This document shows, one piece after another, positions 19,723 through 28,480 of a stretch of 64,000 nucleotides of DNA. The notes under the pieces were generated by a model. It did no database searches. It worked only from the letters and a program-made list of their open reading frames with translations, and was not told the origin of the DNA. The translations under genes and the position numbers were made by a program. Numbering within the stretch: position 1 is the stretch's first letter; every line of letters starts with the position of its first letter. This DNA is from Escherichia coli (GTDB lineage Bacteria > Pseudomonadota > Gammaproteobacteria > Enterobacterales > Enterobacteriaceae): positions 2,852,001 through 2,916,000 of the forward strand of contig NZ_AP027764.1 in NCBI RefSeq assembly GCF_036503815.1, written 5' to 3'.

Positions 19723-21420
19723 ATGAAAGCCACCGCCCCTCCTCGCCCGCAAAAAATAGCGTTAATTCCCGCCTGCGTTTTGTTGTGTTTCGCTGCGCTA
19801 GCGGTGCAGGCAGAAGAAACGCCAGTAACGCCACAGCCGCCTGATATTTTGTTAGGGCCGCTGTTTAACGATGTGCAAAACGCCAAACTTTTTCCGGACC
19901 AAAAGACCTTTGCTGATGCCGTGCCGAACAGCGATCCGCTAATGATCCTTGCAGATTATCGAATGCAGCAAAACCAGAGCGGCTTTGATCTGCGCCATTT
20001 CGTTAACGTCAATTTCACTCTGCCGAAAGAGGGAGAGAAATATGTTCCGCCAGAAGGGCAGTCGCTGCGCGAACATATTGACGGACTTTGGCCGGTATTA
20101 ACGCGTTCTACCGAAAATACCGAAAAATGGGATTCTCTGTTACCGCTGCCGGAACCTTATGTCGTGCCGGGCGGACGTTTTCGTGAGGTATATTACTGGG
20201 ACAGTTACTTCACCATGTTAGGGCTTGCCGAAAGCGGTCACTGGGATAAAGTCGCGGATATGGTGGCCAATTTTGCTCATGAAATAGACACTTACGGGCA
20301 TATTCCCAACGGCAACCGCAGTTACTATTTAAGCCGCTCGCAACCGCCATTCTTTGCCCTGATGGTAGAGTTACTGGCGCAGCATGAAGGCGATGCCGCG
20401 TTGAAGCAATACCTGCCGCAAATGCAAAAAGAATATGCTTACTGGATGGACGGTGTTGAAAACCTGCAAGCCGGACAACAGGAAAAACGCGTTGTAAAAC
20501 TTCAGGATGGTACCCTTCTCAACCGCTACTGGGACGATCGCGATACGCCACGACCAGAGTCATGGGTGGAAGATATTGCCACCGCCAAAAGCAATCCGAA
20601 TCGACCTGCCACTGAAATTTACCGCGACCTGCGCTCTGCCGCTGCGTCTGGCTGGGATTTCAGCTCGCGCTGGATGGACAATCCGCAGCAGTTAAATACC
20701 TTACGCACCACCAGCATCGTACCGGTCGATCTGAACAGCCTGATGTTTAAAATGGAAAAAATCCTCGCCCGCGCCAGCAAAGCTGCCGGAGATAACGCGA
20801 TGGCAAACCAGTACGAAACGCTGGCGAATGCCCGTCAAAAAGGGATCGAAAAATACCTGTGGAACGATCAACAAGGCTGGTATGCCGATTACGACCTGAA
20901 AAGTCATAAAGTGCGCAATCAGTTAACCGCTGCCGCCCTGTTCCCGCTGTACGTCAATGCGGCAGCGAAAGATCGCGCCAACAAAATGGCGACGGCGACG
21001 AAAACACATCTGCTGCAACCAGGCGGCCTGAACACCACGTCGGTGAAAAGTGGGCAACAATGGGATGCGCCAAACGGCTGGGCACCGTTGCAGTGGGTCG
21101 CGACAGAAGGATTACAAAACTACGGGCAAAAAGAGGTGGCGATGGACATTAGCTGGCACTTCCTGACCAATGTTCAGCACACCTATGACCGGGAGAAAAA
21201 GCTGGTGGAAAAATATGATGTCAGCACCACCGGAACAGGGGGCGGCGGTGGCGAATATCCATTACAGGATGGCTTTGGCTGGACCAATGGCGTGACGCTG
21301 AAAATGCTGGATTTGATCTGCCCGAAAGAGCAACCGTGTGACAATGTTCCGGCGACGCGTCCACTCAGTGAATCAACAACACAGCCGGTAAAACAAAAAG
21401 AGGCGGAACCTACGCCTTAA
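19723..21420 (+). CDS. treA: Periplasmic trehalase
   Basis: TreA hydrolyses trehalose to two glucose molecules in the periplasm, allowing growth on trehalose at high osmolarity. I start at ATG 19723, well spaced behind AAGGAGA, giving 565 residues as in E. coli. The signal peptide ends in AVQA, before EETPVTPQ. The glycoside hydrolase 37 signatures PGGRFREVYYWDSY and QWDAPNGWAPLQ are intact, as is the aspartate-bearing SGWDFSSRW. The extreme C-terminus (after ATRP) appears to differ from K-12. In E. coli the gene is RpoS-dependent. A terminator hairpin follows. Confidence 0.96.
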   Translation: MKATAPPRPQKIALIPACVLLCFAALAVQAEETPVTPQPPDILLGPLFNDVQNAKLFPDQKTFADAVPNSDPLMILADYRMQQNQSGFDLRHFVNVNFTLPKEGEKYVPPEGQSLREHIDGLWPVLTRSTENTEKWDSLLPLPEPYVVPGGRFREVYYWDSYFTMLGLAESGHWDKVADMVANFAHEIDTYGHIPNGNRSYYLSRSQPPFFALMVELLAQHEGDAALKQYLPQMQKEYAYWMDGVENLQAGQQEKRVVKLQDGTLLNRYWDDRDTPRPESWVEDIATAKSNPNRPATEIYRDLRSAAASGWDFSSRWMDNPQQLNTLRTTSIVPVDLNSLMFKMEKILARASKAAGDNAMANQYETLANARQKGIEKYLWNDQQGWYADYDLKSHKVRNQLTAAALFPLYVNAAAKDRANKMATATKTHLLQPGGLNTTSVKSGQQWDAPNGWAPLQWVATEGLQNYGQKEVAMDISWHFLTNVQHTYDREKKLVEKYDVSTTGTGGGGGEYPLQDGFGWTNGVTLKMLDLICPKEQPCDNVPATRPLSESTTQPVKQKEAEPTP

Positions 21421-21434
21421 CTTTACTGTATATC

Positions 21435-21476
21435 GAGCAATGCCATTACGTGCATAAAATTGGCATTGCTCTTTCT
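21435..21476 (+). terminator. Rho-independent terminator of treA
   Basis: An 11-base perfect stem, GAGCAATGCCA with TGGCATTGCTC, has a 15-base loop and is followed by TTTCTTC. It starts 15 bases after the treA stop. Confidence 0.82.
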
Positions 21477-21701
21477 TCATCACGAAATACCACTCTTTCT
21501 ACAGTCTATGCCTTTATTTTCTTTTATTAGGGAAGATTTTAATTTTATTTTATCAACTTGTTAATCATTACACCTCTATTTATATTTTCCCCCACTCCCC
21601 ATTCTCCCTGACAATTTTCTTGTGGAACAAAGTGTTATTTAAGAAACAAGCAAATCATTCTGTCTCTTTAGACAAATTTTGACATCAAACATGATCTTTT
21701 T

Positions 21702-21725
21702 CGCTATATATGTAAGTATATAACG
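21702..21725. promoter_or_regulatory. Near-perfect ModE (molybdate-responsive regulator) operator
   Basis: The half-sites CGCTATATA and TATATAACG are separated by exactly six bases (TGTAAG). They form a dyad broken only at the one position that is variable in the ModE consensus as I recall it, CGnTATATA-N6-TATATAnCG. A TTGACA -35 hexamer lies at 21679-21684, so the box sits over the expected -10 region, typical of a repressor site. The ATG of the uptake operon is 24 bases downstream. I see no Fur-like GATAATGATAATC pattern in this 329-base interval, which is otherwise AT-rich and empty. Confidence 0.8.
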
Positions 21726-21749
21726 GTTTTAATTATCAGGATATTACTT

Positions 21750-22772
21750 ATGTCACTAACCAGACGGAGGTTTACACAGATTCTTGCGTCGACATTGTTC
21801 CTGCATCATCTGCCGTCCTTTGCACAATCAGTCAAATTCTGGGCCTCACTGACGCTTCCCGAAGCCCAAAACATTACACGCATCGTCAGCGCAGGCGCGC
21901 CCGCCGATTTACTATTGCTGGCTGTCGCGCCAGAAAAAATGGTCGGTTTTTCCTCTTTTGATTTTGCCCGTCAGGCATTAATTCCATTGCCAGAGCACAT
22001 TCGCCAGTTCCCCAGGCTGGGACGACTCGCCGGGCGCGCCAGCACACTCTCGCTGGAAGGGCTTATGGCATTACATCCCGATTTGGTCGTTGATTGCGGC
22101 AATACGGATGAAACCTGGATCTCCCAGGCACGGCAGGTTAGCGAACAGACACAAATACCCTGGTTATTGCTTAACGGGAAACTGGAACAATCAGCAGAAC
22201 AGTTAACAACGCTTGGCAAAACGTTAGGCGAAGAGCACCGCGCCGCAGAACAAGCCAATCTCGCCAGCCGCTTCGTTGGTGAAGCTAAGGCATTCGCCAC
22301 CTCACCCGCCGCTAACCTCAGCTTTTATGCTGCGCGCGGTCCTCGAGGGCTGGAAACGGGCTTACAGGGTTCGTTGCATACCGAGGCGGCGGAATTATTA
22401 GGTTTGCACAACGTCGCGCAAATAGCCGATCGCCACGGTCTGACACAGGTTTCCATGGAAAATCTCCTGCGCTGGCAGCCGGATATTATTCTGGTTCAGG
22501 AGGCCGTTACTGCAGATTTTATTCGTCGTGATCCTCTCTGGCAGGGCGTGAAAGCGGTTGCGGAACAACGCATCTTATTTTTAAGTGGCCTGCCCTTTGG
22601 CTGGCTGGATGCCCCGCCGGGAATCAACCGTCTTCTGGGATTACGCAGACTTCACGCCTGGCTGGATCCCGCCATCAATCGCCAGTTTAAAAGTGACATG
22701 CAGCATTACGCCCAACTGTTCTGGCATTGCCCATTAAGTGACGCCGACTATCAAAAATTGGTGGCGAGCTAA
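21750..22772 (+). CDS. Periplasmic substrate-binding protein of a FecB/BtuF/MolA-type ABC transporter
   Basis: This 340-residue protein is a class III (cluster A-II) binding protein, the type that captures metal chelates, cobalamin or, in the MolA/MolBCA group, molybdate/tungstate. The N-terminus TRRRFTQILASTLFLHHLP resembles a twin-arginine signal with a cleavage site after SFA. Residues about 45-270 show two lobes, with LSLEGLMALHPDLVV and LLRWQPDIILVQ as the typical lobe strands. It is first in a six-gene operon whose promoter carries a ModE box; its TAA overlaps the next ATG. The exact ligand cannot be read from sequence. I infer a molybdenum or tungsten species from regulation and from the ModD neighbour. 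Confidence 0.88.
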   Translation: MSLTRRRFTQILASTLFLHHLPSFAQSVKFWASLTLPEAQNITRIVSAGAPADLLLLAVAPEKMVGFSSFDFARQALIPLPEHIRQFPRLGRLAGRASTLSLEGLMALHPDLVVDCGNTDETWISQARQVSEQTQIPWLLLNGKLEQSAEQLTTLGKTLGEEHRAAEQANLASRFVGEAKAFATSPAANLSFYAARGPRGLETGLQGSLHTEAAELLGLHNVAQIADRHGLTQVSMENLLRWQPDIILVQEAVTADFIRRDPLWQGVKAVAEQRILFLSGLPFGWLDAPPGINRLLGLRRLHAWLDPAINRQFKSDMQHYAQLFWHCPLSDADYQKLVAS

Positions 22773-23752
22773 TGAGAACCGTAAACGGATGTATTTTGCT
22801 GCTGGCAGCTATCAGTATCACTTTTGCCGCCGTAAGTGGGGCTTATCATCTCGATATACAGCAACTGCTGGCGCTCATTCTGCGTCAAGAAAATGTTCCT
22901 GTGCAGGAACAAATTGTCTTCTGGCAAATCCGCGTGCCGCGTATTCTTGCTGCGCTGTTTCTGGGCGCGGCGCTGGCAGGGGCCGGAACCACCTATCAGG
23001 GAATGTTCCGTAATCCCTTAGTGTCACCGGATATTTTAGGCGTCTCCGCCGGTGCCGGACTTGGTGCCTGCGCGGCAATCCTGTGGGGATTATCCATTGT
23101 TTACATCCAGCTGTACGCATTTTGCGGCGGGCTGATGGTGGTCGCGGGCGTCTGGTTGATTACGCGTCGGGTGACCCGCCACGATCCGATCTTAACCCTG
23201 GTGCTGGTAGGCATTGCGTTAGGAACGTTGTGCGGAGCGGGGATATCGCTAATAAAAACGCTGGCCGATCCTTACACCCAGTTACCGTCAATTACCTTCT
23301 GGTTGCTGGGGGGGCTGTCCACCGTGACCTTACGCGATCTCTGCTATGCTGCACCGATCATTCTCATAGGCTCCTTGCCCCTGTTTTTTCTCCGCTGGCG
23401 CATGAATTTACTCACGCTTTCCGACGACGAAGCCCATTCGCTGGGACTGAACGTGACACGTCTGCGCTTTGGATTAATTGTCTGCGCCACACTAATCACC
23501 GCCAGCACGGTAGCAATAGCGGGCATAATTGGTTGGGTCGGCCTGGTCGTTCCGCACATTGCCCGCTTGTTGACCGGTCATAACCATCAGCAGCTGTTGC
23601 CCATGGCAATGTGTACTGGCGCGATTCTGCTCCTGCTTACCGATACGCTGGCACGCAGCATTGGAACAACAGAAATCCCACTTGGCATTCTGACCGCTTT
23701 TGTTGGTGCACCGTTTTTCCTGTTTTTGTTGTTACGCGGAGGTCGCCAGTGA
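22772..23752 (+). CDS. FecCD/BtuC-type ABC transporter permease
   Basis: The 326-residue inner-membrane protein has about ten hydrophobic segments. It carries the family signatures: RVPRILAALFLGAALAGAGTTYQGMFRNPL (about 55-84), where the gate and coupling region begins, and the cytoplasmic coupling loop IIGWVGLVVPHIARLLTGH near 260-280. It would form the homodimeric channel that receives substrate from the binding protein encoded upstream. Its ATG overlaps the upstream TAA, and its TGA overlaps the downstream GTG, so the three transporter genes are tightly coupled. Confidence 0.93.
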   Translation: MRTVNGCILLLAAISITFAAVSGAYHLDIQQLLALILRQENVPVQEQIVFWQIRVPRILAALFLGAALAGAGTTYQGMFRNPLVSPDILGVSAGAGLGACAAILWGLSIVYIQLYAFCGGLMVVAGVWLITRRVTRHDPILTLVLVGIALGTLCGAGISLIKTLADPYTQLPSITFWLLGGLSTVTLRDLCYAAPIILIGSLPLFFLRWRMNLLTLSDDEAHSLGLNVTRLRFGLIVCATLITASTVAIAGIIGWVGLVVPHIARLLTGHNHQQLLPMAMCTGAILLLLTDTLARSIGTTEIPLGILTAFVGAPFFLFLLLRGGRQ

Positions 23753-24507
23753 CTTTGCTTGCCGTCCGTCATGCGTCTCTGGGTTACTCCCGCCATCCGG
23801 TGCTACGCGACGTGTCCTTCACCCTGTCGCAAGGAACAATTTGTTGTCTGTTAGGAGCCAATGGTTGCGGCAAAACCACACTCATGCGCTCCATTCTTGG
23901 CGTTATACCGTTATTAAAAGGCGAGATCTTACTGGATAGCCTCCCTGTGCAGACACTCAGCCATCGCCAGCGCGCGCAGGCCATTGCCTGGGTGCCGCAG
24001 GCGCACGACGGCATTTTTGCTTTTAGTGTGCTGGATATGGTGTTGATGGGCCTGGCCCCCACCATAGGCGCTTTTTCCGTTCCCGGTAAGCAAGAACGCC
24101 TGAAAGCAACGGAGCAACTGGAAAAGCTGGGCATTTTGCATCTGGCGACACGACGCTGGAATACACTTAGCGGCGGTGAACGTCAGCTGGCTTTAATCGC
24201 CCGTGCACTCGTCCAGCAACCGCGCTTGTTATTACTGGATGAGCCTGCCTCCAGCCTCGATTTCGGTCATCAGATCCAACTACTGGACACGCTGGCGCAG
24301 CTCAAAAATAACGGCATGACAATGCTAATGTCGACTCATCATCCGCTCCATGCCAACGCCATTGCCGACAGCATTATCCAGGTAGAGCCAGATGGACGAG
24401 TAACACAAGGCTTACCGACCGAACAGTTAACAACGAACAAACTGGCTGCCCTGTATCGGGTTTCTGCCGACCAGATTCATCATCACCTCTCTGCAATTAG
24501 CCACTAA
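23749..24507 (+). CDS. ABC transporter ATPase of the metal/oxyanion uptake operon
   Basis: I start it at GTG 23749, within the GTGA overlap with the permease stop and behind GGAGG, giving 252 residues. A longer frame upstream exists but runs antisense to family structure. Walker A is GANGCGKTT near 36-44, the Q-loop lies in AWVPQAHDG, the signature is LSGGERQLA, Walker B is LLLLDEPAS, and the switch histidine lies in STHHP. These are all the elements of a FecE/BtuD/MolC-type importer ATPase. It energises uptake across the inner membrane. Confidence 0.93.
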   Translation: MTLLAVRHASLGYSRHPVLRDVSFTLSQGTICCLLGANGCGKTTLMRSILGVIPLLKGEILLDSLPVQTLSHRQRAQAIAWVPQAHDGIFAFSVLDMVLMGLAPTIGAFSVPGKQERLKATEQLEKLGILHLATRRWNTLSGGERQLALIARALVQQPRLLLLDEPASSLDFGHQIQLLDTLAQLKNNGMTMLMSTHHPLHANAIADSIIQVEPDGRVTQGLPTEQLTTNKLAALYRVSADQIHHHLSAISH

Positions 24508-24516
24508 GGAACAATC

Positions 24517-25329
24517 ATGCTCATTGATGATATTGATTTTGCGGACCTTTACCTGCAGCAACTCAAGCTGGCCCACCGCACAGAAAAAACGCCGGATCAC
24601 TGGGATCAACGGGCGGAAAAAATGGCGGAAAATTGCGCCTCGCCTACGGACAGCTACCTGCAACAACTGACCGCTAAAATTGATCTGCAAGGCGCGCAGA
24701 CCTTATTCGATATGGGCTGCGGACCGGGTACCGTATCGCTGGCGCTGGCTGACAAACTCACGACGATTTATGGCGTTGATTACAGTCAGGGGATGCTGAA
24801 GGTTGCCGCCCGTCGCGCCGCCGCGCTAAAGGCAGACAATGTCCACTGGATCCAGCGCGCCTGGGAAGAGGACTGGAGTGACCTGCCACGCTGCGATATT
24901 GCCGTGGCTTCCCGCTCCACTCTGGTGGCTGATATGCGCCAGGCAATGAGCAAACTGAATAATCAGGCACGGCTTCGCGTCTATACGACTCATCTGGTCA
25001 GCACCTCGTTCGTCTCTCCAGCCATTCAGCGGGCGGCTGGTCGGGAAGTGATCGAATTACCCAACTATATCTTTGCGCTCAACGTCCTGTATCAGATGGG
25101 AATTTATGCTCACGTTGATTTTATCCGTGGACAAAATTGCCAACAGGATAACAGCACCTGGGAACGTTTTGAGCAGAACGTCAGCTGGAGTCTGGGCGCG
25201 CTTAACGACGATGAGCGTGAGCGGTTATATCGCTGGTATCAACAACAAGATGCTCGTGCCCTCGCCCCTGCCAGCCGCGACTGGGCGCTCATCTGGTGGG
25301 ATAGCGTACCGCAAGAGGCACTGCGATGA
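24517..25329 (+). CDS. Class I SAM-dependent methyltransferase of unknown substrate, in uptake operon
   Basis: The 270-residue cytoplasmic protein carries SAM motif I, LFDMGCGPGTVSLALA (about 63-78), and an acidic motif II near YGVDYSQGMLK, so it is a Rossmann-fold methyltransferase. The later region, rich in tryptophan and basic residues, does not match a substrate class that I know. It starts 9 bases after the ATPase gene and overlaps modD by four bases, so it belongs to the same transcript. Possible roles are modification of a small chelator or of the imported cofactor. That is speculation from context. Confidence 0.85.
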   Translation: MLIDDIDFADLYLQQLKLAHRTEKTPDHWDQRAEKMAENCASPTDSYLQQLTAKIDLQGAQTLFDMGCGPGTVSLALADKLTTIYGVDYSQGMLKVAARRAAALKADNVHWIQRAWEEDWSDLPRCDIAVASRSTLVADMRQAMSKLNNQARLRVYTTHLVSTSFVSPAIQRAAGREVIELPNYIFALNVLYQMGIYAHVDFIRGQNCQQDNSTWERFEQNVSWSLGALNDDERERLYRWYQQQDARALAPASRDWALIWWDSVPQEALR

Positions 25330-26180
25330 TTTTCCTTTCTCAGGCACAAATCGATGCGTTACTGCTGGAAGATATCCAGGGCGGTGACCTGACCACGCGA
25401 GCATTAAATATTGGACACCAGCATGGCTATATAGAGTTTTTTCTCCGTCAGGGCGGCTGCGTCAGCGGCATTTCTGTCGCGTGTAAGATGTTAACTACGC
25501 TGGGATTAACTATTGATGACGCGGTCAGCGACGGTTCACAAGCGAACGCGGGTCAGCGGCTAATCCGTGCGCAAGGTAATGCCGCAGCACTTCATCAGGG
25601 ATGGAAGGCAGTCCAGAATGTGCTGGAGTGGAGTTGCGGTGTTTCTGATTATCTCGCTCAAATGCTGGCGTTACTTCGTGAACGTTACCCTGATGGCAAT
25701 ATCGCCTGCACCCGAAAAGCAATTCCGGGTACCCGCTTACTGGCCTCGCAGGCAATTCTGGCTGCCGGAGGACTGATTCATCGTGCCGGATGTGCGGAAA
25801 CCATATTATTGTTTGCCAACCACCGCCATTTTCTTCATGACAATCAGGACTGGTCAGGCGCAATCAATCAGTTACGTCGCCACGCACCCGAGAAGAAAAT
25901 AGTTGTTGAAGCCGACACGCCGAAAGAGGCAATCGCCGCGTTACGCGCGCAACCAGACGTACTTCCGCTCGACAAATTTAATCCGCAACAGGCAACTGAA
26001 ATTGCGCAAATAGCACCGTCGCTGGCTCCCCACTGCACGCTGGCTCTGACCGGCGGAATTAATCTGACAACACTCAAAAATTACCTCGACTGCGGCATTC
26101 GCCTTTTTATTACCTCCGCGCCTTACTACGCGGCACCTGCTGACATTAAAGTCAGTCTGCAACCCGCAGCCTCTATTTAA
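25326..26180 (+). CDS. modD: ModD-like protein, quinolinate phosphoribosyltransferase fold
   Basis: The 284-residue protein has the fold signatures of nicotinate/quinolinate phosphoribosyltransferases: CTRKAIPGTRLLASQAI, then GGLIHRAGCAETILLF near 150-165, and the C-terminal barrel strand LALTGGINLTTLKNY. The particular spacing is that of ModD, found beside molybdate transport genes in other proteobacteria (for example in the Rhodobacter mod cluster). ModD's biochemical role is not established. Its ATGA overlap with the methyltransferase gene ties the two together. Housekeeping NadC is a separate gene elsewhere in E. coli. Confidence 0.85.
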   Translation: MIFLSQAQIDALLLEDIQGGDLTTRALNIGHQHGYIEFFLRQGGCVSGISVACKMLTTLGLTIDDAVSDGSQANAGQRLIRAQGNAAALHQGWKAVQNVLEWSCGVSDYLAQMLALLRERYPDGNIACTRKAIPGTRLLASQAILAAGGLIHRAGCAETILLFANHRHFLHDNQDWSGAINQLRRHAPEKKIVVEADTPKEAIAALRAQPDVLPLDKFNPQQATEIAQIAPSLAPHCTLALTGGINLTTLKNYLDCGIRLFITSAPYYAAPADIKVSLQPAASI

Positions 26181-26205
26181 TTCTTTGTTAAACGGAATTT
26201 ATTCT

Positions 26206-28176
26206 ATGAGACTCAAAAAACGTTATCTCTGCACAGTATTATCACTTGCCTTTACCCAGCAGGCCGTAGCAGCTCAGGAGAGCGACACGCTGACCGTATG
26301 GTCCAGTCCGGTATCATCAACGACGACCACCGTTCTCGATCAACCCACCATGAAGGCCCTGGATAAACAGAATGTCGCTCAGGCATTAAGTGTCGTCCCC
26401 GGCGTGGTACTGCAAAAGTCAGGTAGCCGCAACGAAGAACAGGTCAAAGTTCGTGGCTTTGATAGTCGTCAGGTGCCGGTCTATTTCGACGGTGTGCCCA
26501 TTTATGTTCCCTATGACGGCAACCTCGATCTGGCGCGGATTCTGACCAACAATTTGGGGGCAGTTGAAGTTTCCAAAGGGTATTCGTCGCTGCTTCAGGG
26601 GCCTAATCAGATGGGCGGAGCCATTAATATCACCACCCAGAAGCCAACAAAACCTCTGGAAGCAAGTCTGGGATATCGCCAGGGATGGAGCCGTAGCCAG
26701 GACAATGCCTACGATATGCATGCTTCATTTGCCGCCAGCAGCGATCTGGGGTATTTGCAAGTCAGCGGTAGCCAGCTAAAGCAGGATTTTCTCGGCCTGC
26801 CGCATGGTGTAAATAATGATATTGCAGGCAAACACGGCAAGATGATTAATTCATCGGCTGATGATAAACGCGGCATTGTGAAGCTCGGTTTTACACCACG
26901 CGAAAACGAGGAATACACATTGACTTACATTAAGCAGGATGGTGAAAAAGATAACCCGCCATACAGTGGAAATAGTGGTCAGAAATCACGCTACTGGCAG
27001 TGGCCAGAGTATGACAAAGAAAGTTTTTATTATCAGGGAACGACCCAACTAAACGATCGTTTTACCCTGAAAAGTCGGCTGTATCGCGACACCTTTGAAA
27101 ATACGCTAATGATGTACAACTCGCTGGCTGATTTGAAAAATAAAAAAGGCAGCTACAGCCATTATTCCGATTACAGCGACGGTGCCGGGTTACAACTGGC
27201 AGCCGATGTGCGTGAAAACGATCTGCTGTCGTTTGCCGTTAACTGGAAAGATGACGTACACCGGGAAAAAGGTGCGCCGCACGCCGCTTACGATCGCTAT
27301 GAAGATCGTACCTGGTCGCTCGCCAGTGAATATCAATGGGCTGCTGCCGATAATGTCGATGTCGTGGCTGGAATCAGCTATGACTGGCGCGATAGCGTAG
27401 AAGCGAAAAAACATGAGAAAGATGGCAGTATCACCCATTATGACGACAACAATCAGTCAGCTTTTAACTGGCAGGTGATGGGGAAATACCACTTTGCCAA
27501 TGAAGACACGCTGGCGCTTTCGTACTATGACCGCACACGCTTTCCGACGCTGAAAGAACGCTATACCACGTCCAAACCTGCGTATAACCAGATAGCGATT
27601 GTTAACCCGCAGCTCAAGCCGGAACGCGCGCGCGGGGTGGATTTAACCTGGAATGGTGCCTTCACGCACGACTGGGGATTTGAGGTCAGCGTTTACTATA
27701 ACCGGGTGAGTGATGCCATCCTCTCGCACAATATCGATGCCGATACCATTCAAAATCAGAACAGCGGCACGGTGGATTACAGCGGTCTGGATGCCGGTAT
27801 TAAGGGGAAAATCAGCAATATACTGGATGTAGGATTGAGCTACGCCCTGATCCACGCTGATGCCAAACGTAAAGACATCGGCAAGATAACCGATCTGCCA
27901 ACGCAGACAATGACCGCATGGATGACTCTCAAACCGTGGGAGCCGTTAAGCGTAACGCTGTCGGAAGAGGCGCGTTCCTCCAGCTACAGCAACAGTGACG
28001 GTTCACAAAAAGCCGCCGGTTTTGCGGTGACCCACATTCGAGCCGATTACACCTTAGGTCATGGCTTCAGCGTTAATGCGTCGGTCAATAACCTGTTTGA
28101 TACCAAATATGCCTACAGTGAAGGGTTTATTGAAGAAGGTCGCAATTTCTGGGCTGGTATCGAGTATACGTTCTGA
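26206..28176 (+). CDS. TonB-dependent outer-membrane receptor of the ModE-box operon
   Basis: The start is ATG 26206, MRLKKRYLCTVLSLAF, giving 656 residues. A Sec signal peptide ends at AVAA, before QESDT. The TonB box is probably DTLTVWSS, just after cleavage. The plug domain (about 50-160) has the usual VRGFDSRQVPVYFDGVPI and GAINITTQKP. The remainder forms a 22-strand-type barrel ending in WAGIEYTF, with the C-terminal phenylalanine needed for assembly. It is the last gene of the operon, 25 bases after modD. It would admit a substrate too scarce or too large for porins, energised by TonB-ExbBD. Confidence 0.93.
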   Translation: MRLKKRYLCTVLSLAFTQQAVAAQESDTLTVWSSPVSSTTTTVLDQPTMKALDKQNVAQALSVVPGVVLQKSGSRNEEQVKVRGFDSRQVPVYFDGVPIYVPYDGNLDLARILTNNLGAVEVSKGYSSLLQGPNQMGGAINITTQKPTKPLEASLGYRQGWSRSQDNAYDMHASFAASSDLGYLQVSGSQLKQDFLGLPHGVNNDIAGKHGKMINSSADDKRGIVKLGFTPRENEEYTLTYIKQDGEKDNPPYSGNSGQKSRYWQWPEYDKESFYYQGTTQLNDRFTLKSRLYRDTFENTLMMYNSLADLKNKKGSYSHYSDYSDGAGLQLAADVRENDLLSFAVNWKDDVHREKGAPHAAYDRYEDRTWSLASEYQWAAADNVDVVAGISYDWRDSVEAKKHEKDGSITHYDDNNQSAFNWQVMGKYHFANEDTLALSYYDRTRFPTLKERYTTSKPAYNQIAIVNPQLKPERARGVDLTWNGAFTHDWGFEVSVYYNRVSDAILSHNIDADTIQNQNSGTVDYSGLDAGIKGKISNILDVGLSYALIHADAKRKDIGKITDLPTQTMTAWMTLKPWEPLSVTLSEEARSSSYSNSDGSQKAAGFAVTHIRADYTLGHGFSVNASVNNLFDTKYAYSEGFIEEGRNFWAGIEYTF

Positions 28177-28183
28177 TGTGAAA

Positions 28184-28213
28184 GCGGATAGCGGCATCTG
28201 TATCGCTATCCGC
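28184..28213. terminator. Hairpin between convergent receptor gene and ymgE
   Basis: A perfect 10-base stem, GCGGATAGCG with CGCTATCCGC, has a 10-base loop and lies 7 bases after the receptor stop and 12 bases before the ymgE stop. It is a probable shared terminator without a long T run. Confidence 0.65.
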
Positions 28214-28225
28214 CTTATGAAAATC

Positions 28226-28480
28226 TTATTCTCTTCGCAGGAGGCGGAATACGCCCAGCACCAGGATAGCGCCCACTACCGCCACCAGGAAGCTGTGCAG
28301 ATTAAAACCACTGATGGAGCCGCCAATGCCAAACATGGTCGCCAGCCAGCCGCCGACCACCGCACCGATTATCCCGAGAATACAGGTCAGGAAAAATCCA
28401 CCACCATCACGCCCCGGCATGATTAGCTTGGCGATAATGCCGGCTATCAGGCCAAAAATAATCCAGGCAATAATTCCCAT
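28226..28480 (-). CDS. ymgE: Small GlsB/YeaQ/YmgE family membrane protein
   Basis: The 84-residue start MGIIAWIIFGLIAG matches E. coli YmgE (transglycosylase-associated protein). A longer upstream frame is not needed. It has three hydrophobic segments with glycine-rich packing (GIIGAVVGGWLATMFGIGG) and a basic end, LLRRE. The family is common in inner membranes and stress-linked, but its function is not known. It is divergent from ycgR and convergent with the uptake operon, whose insertion lies between treA and this gene. Confidence 0.93.
   Translation of the reverse strand: MGIIAWIIFGLIAGIIAKLIMPGRDGGGFFLTCILGIIGAVVGGWLATMFGIGGSISGFNLHSFLVAVVGAILVLGVFRLLRRE

Noticed and set aside
21750..28176. 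Calling the six-gene operon a ferric-siderophore system such as Fec, Fhu or Fit
   Set aside because: The transporter families alone would allow it, but no Fur-type site is visible upstream, the ModE dyad is nearly perfect, and a ModD gene is embedded. The neutral family names are kept.
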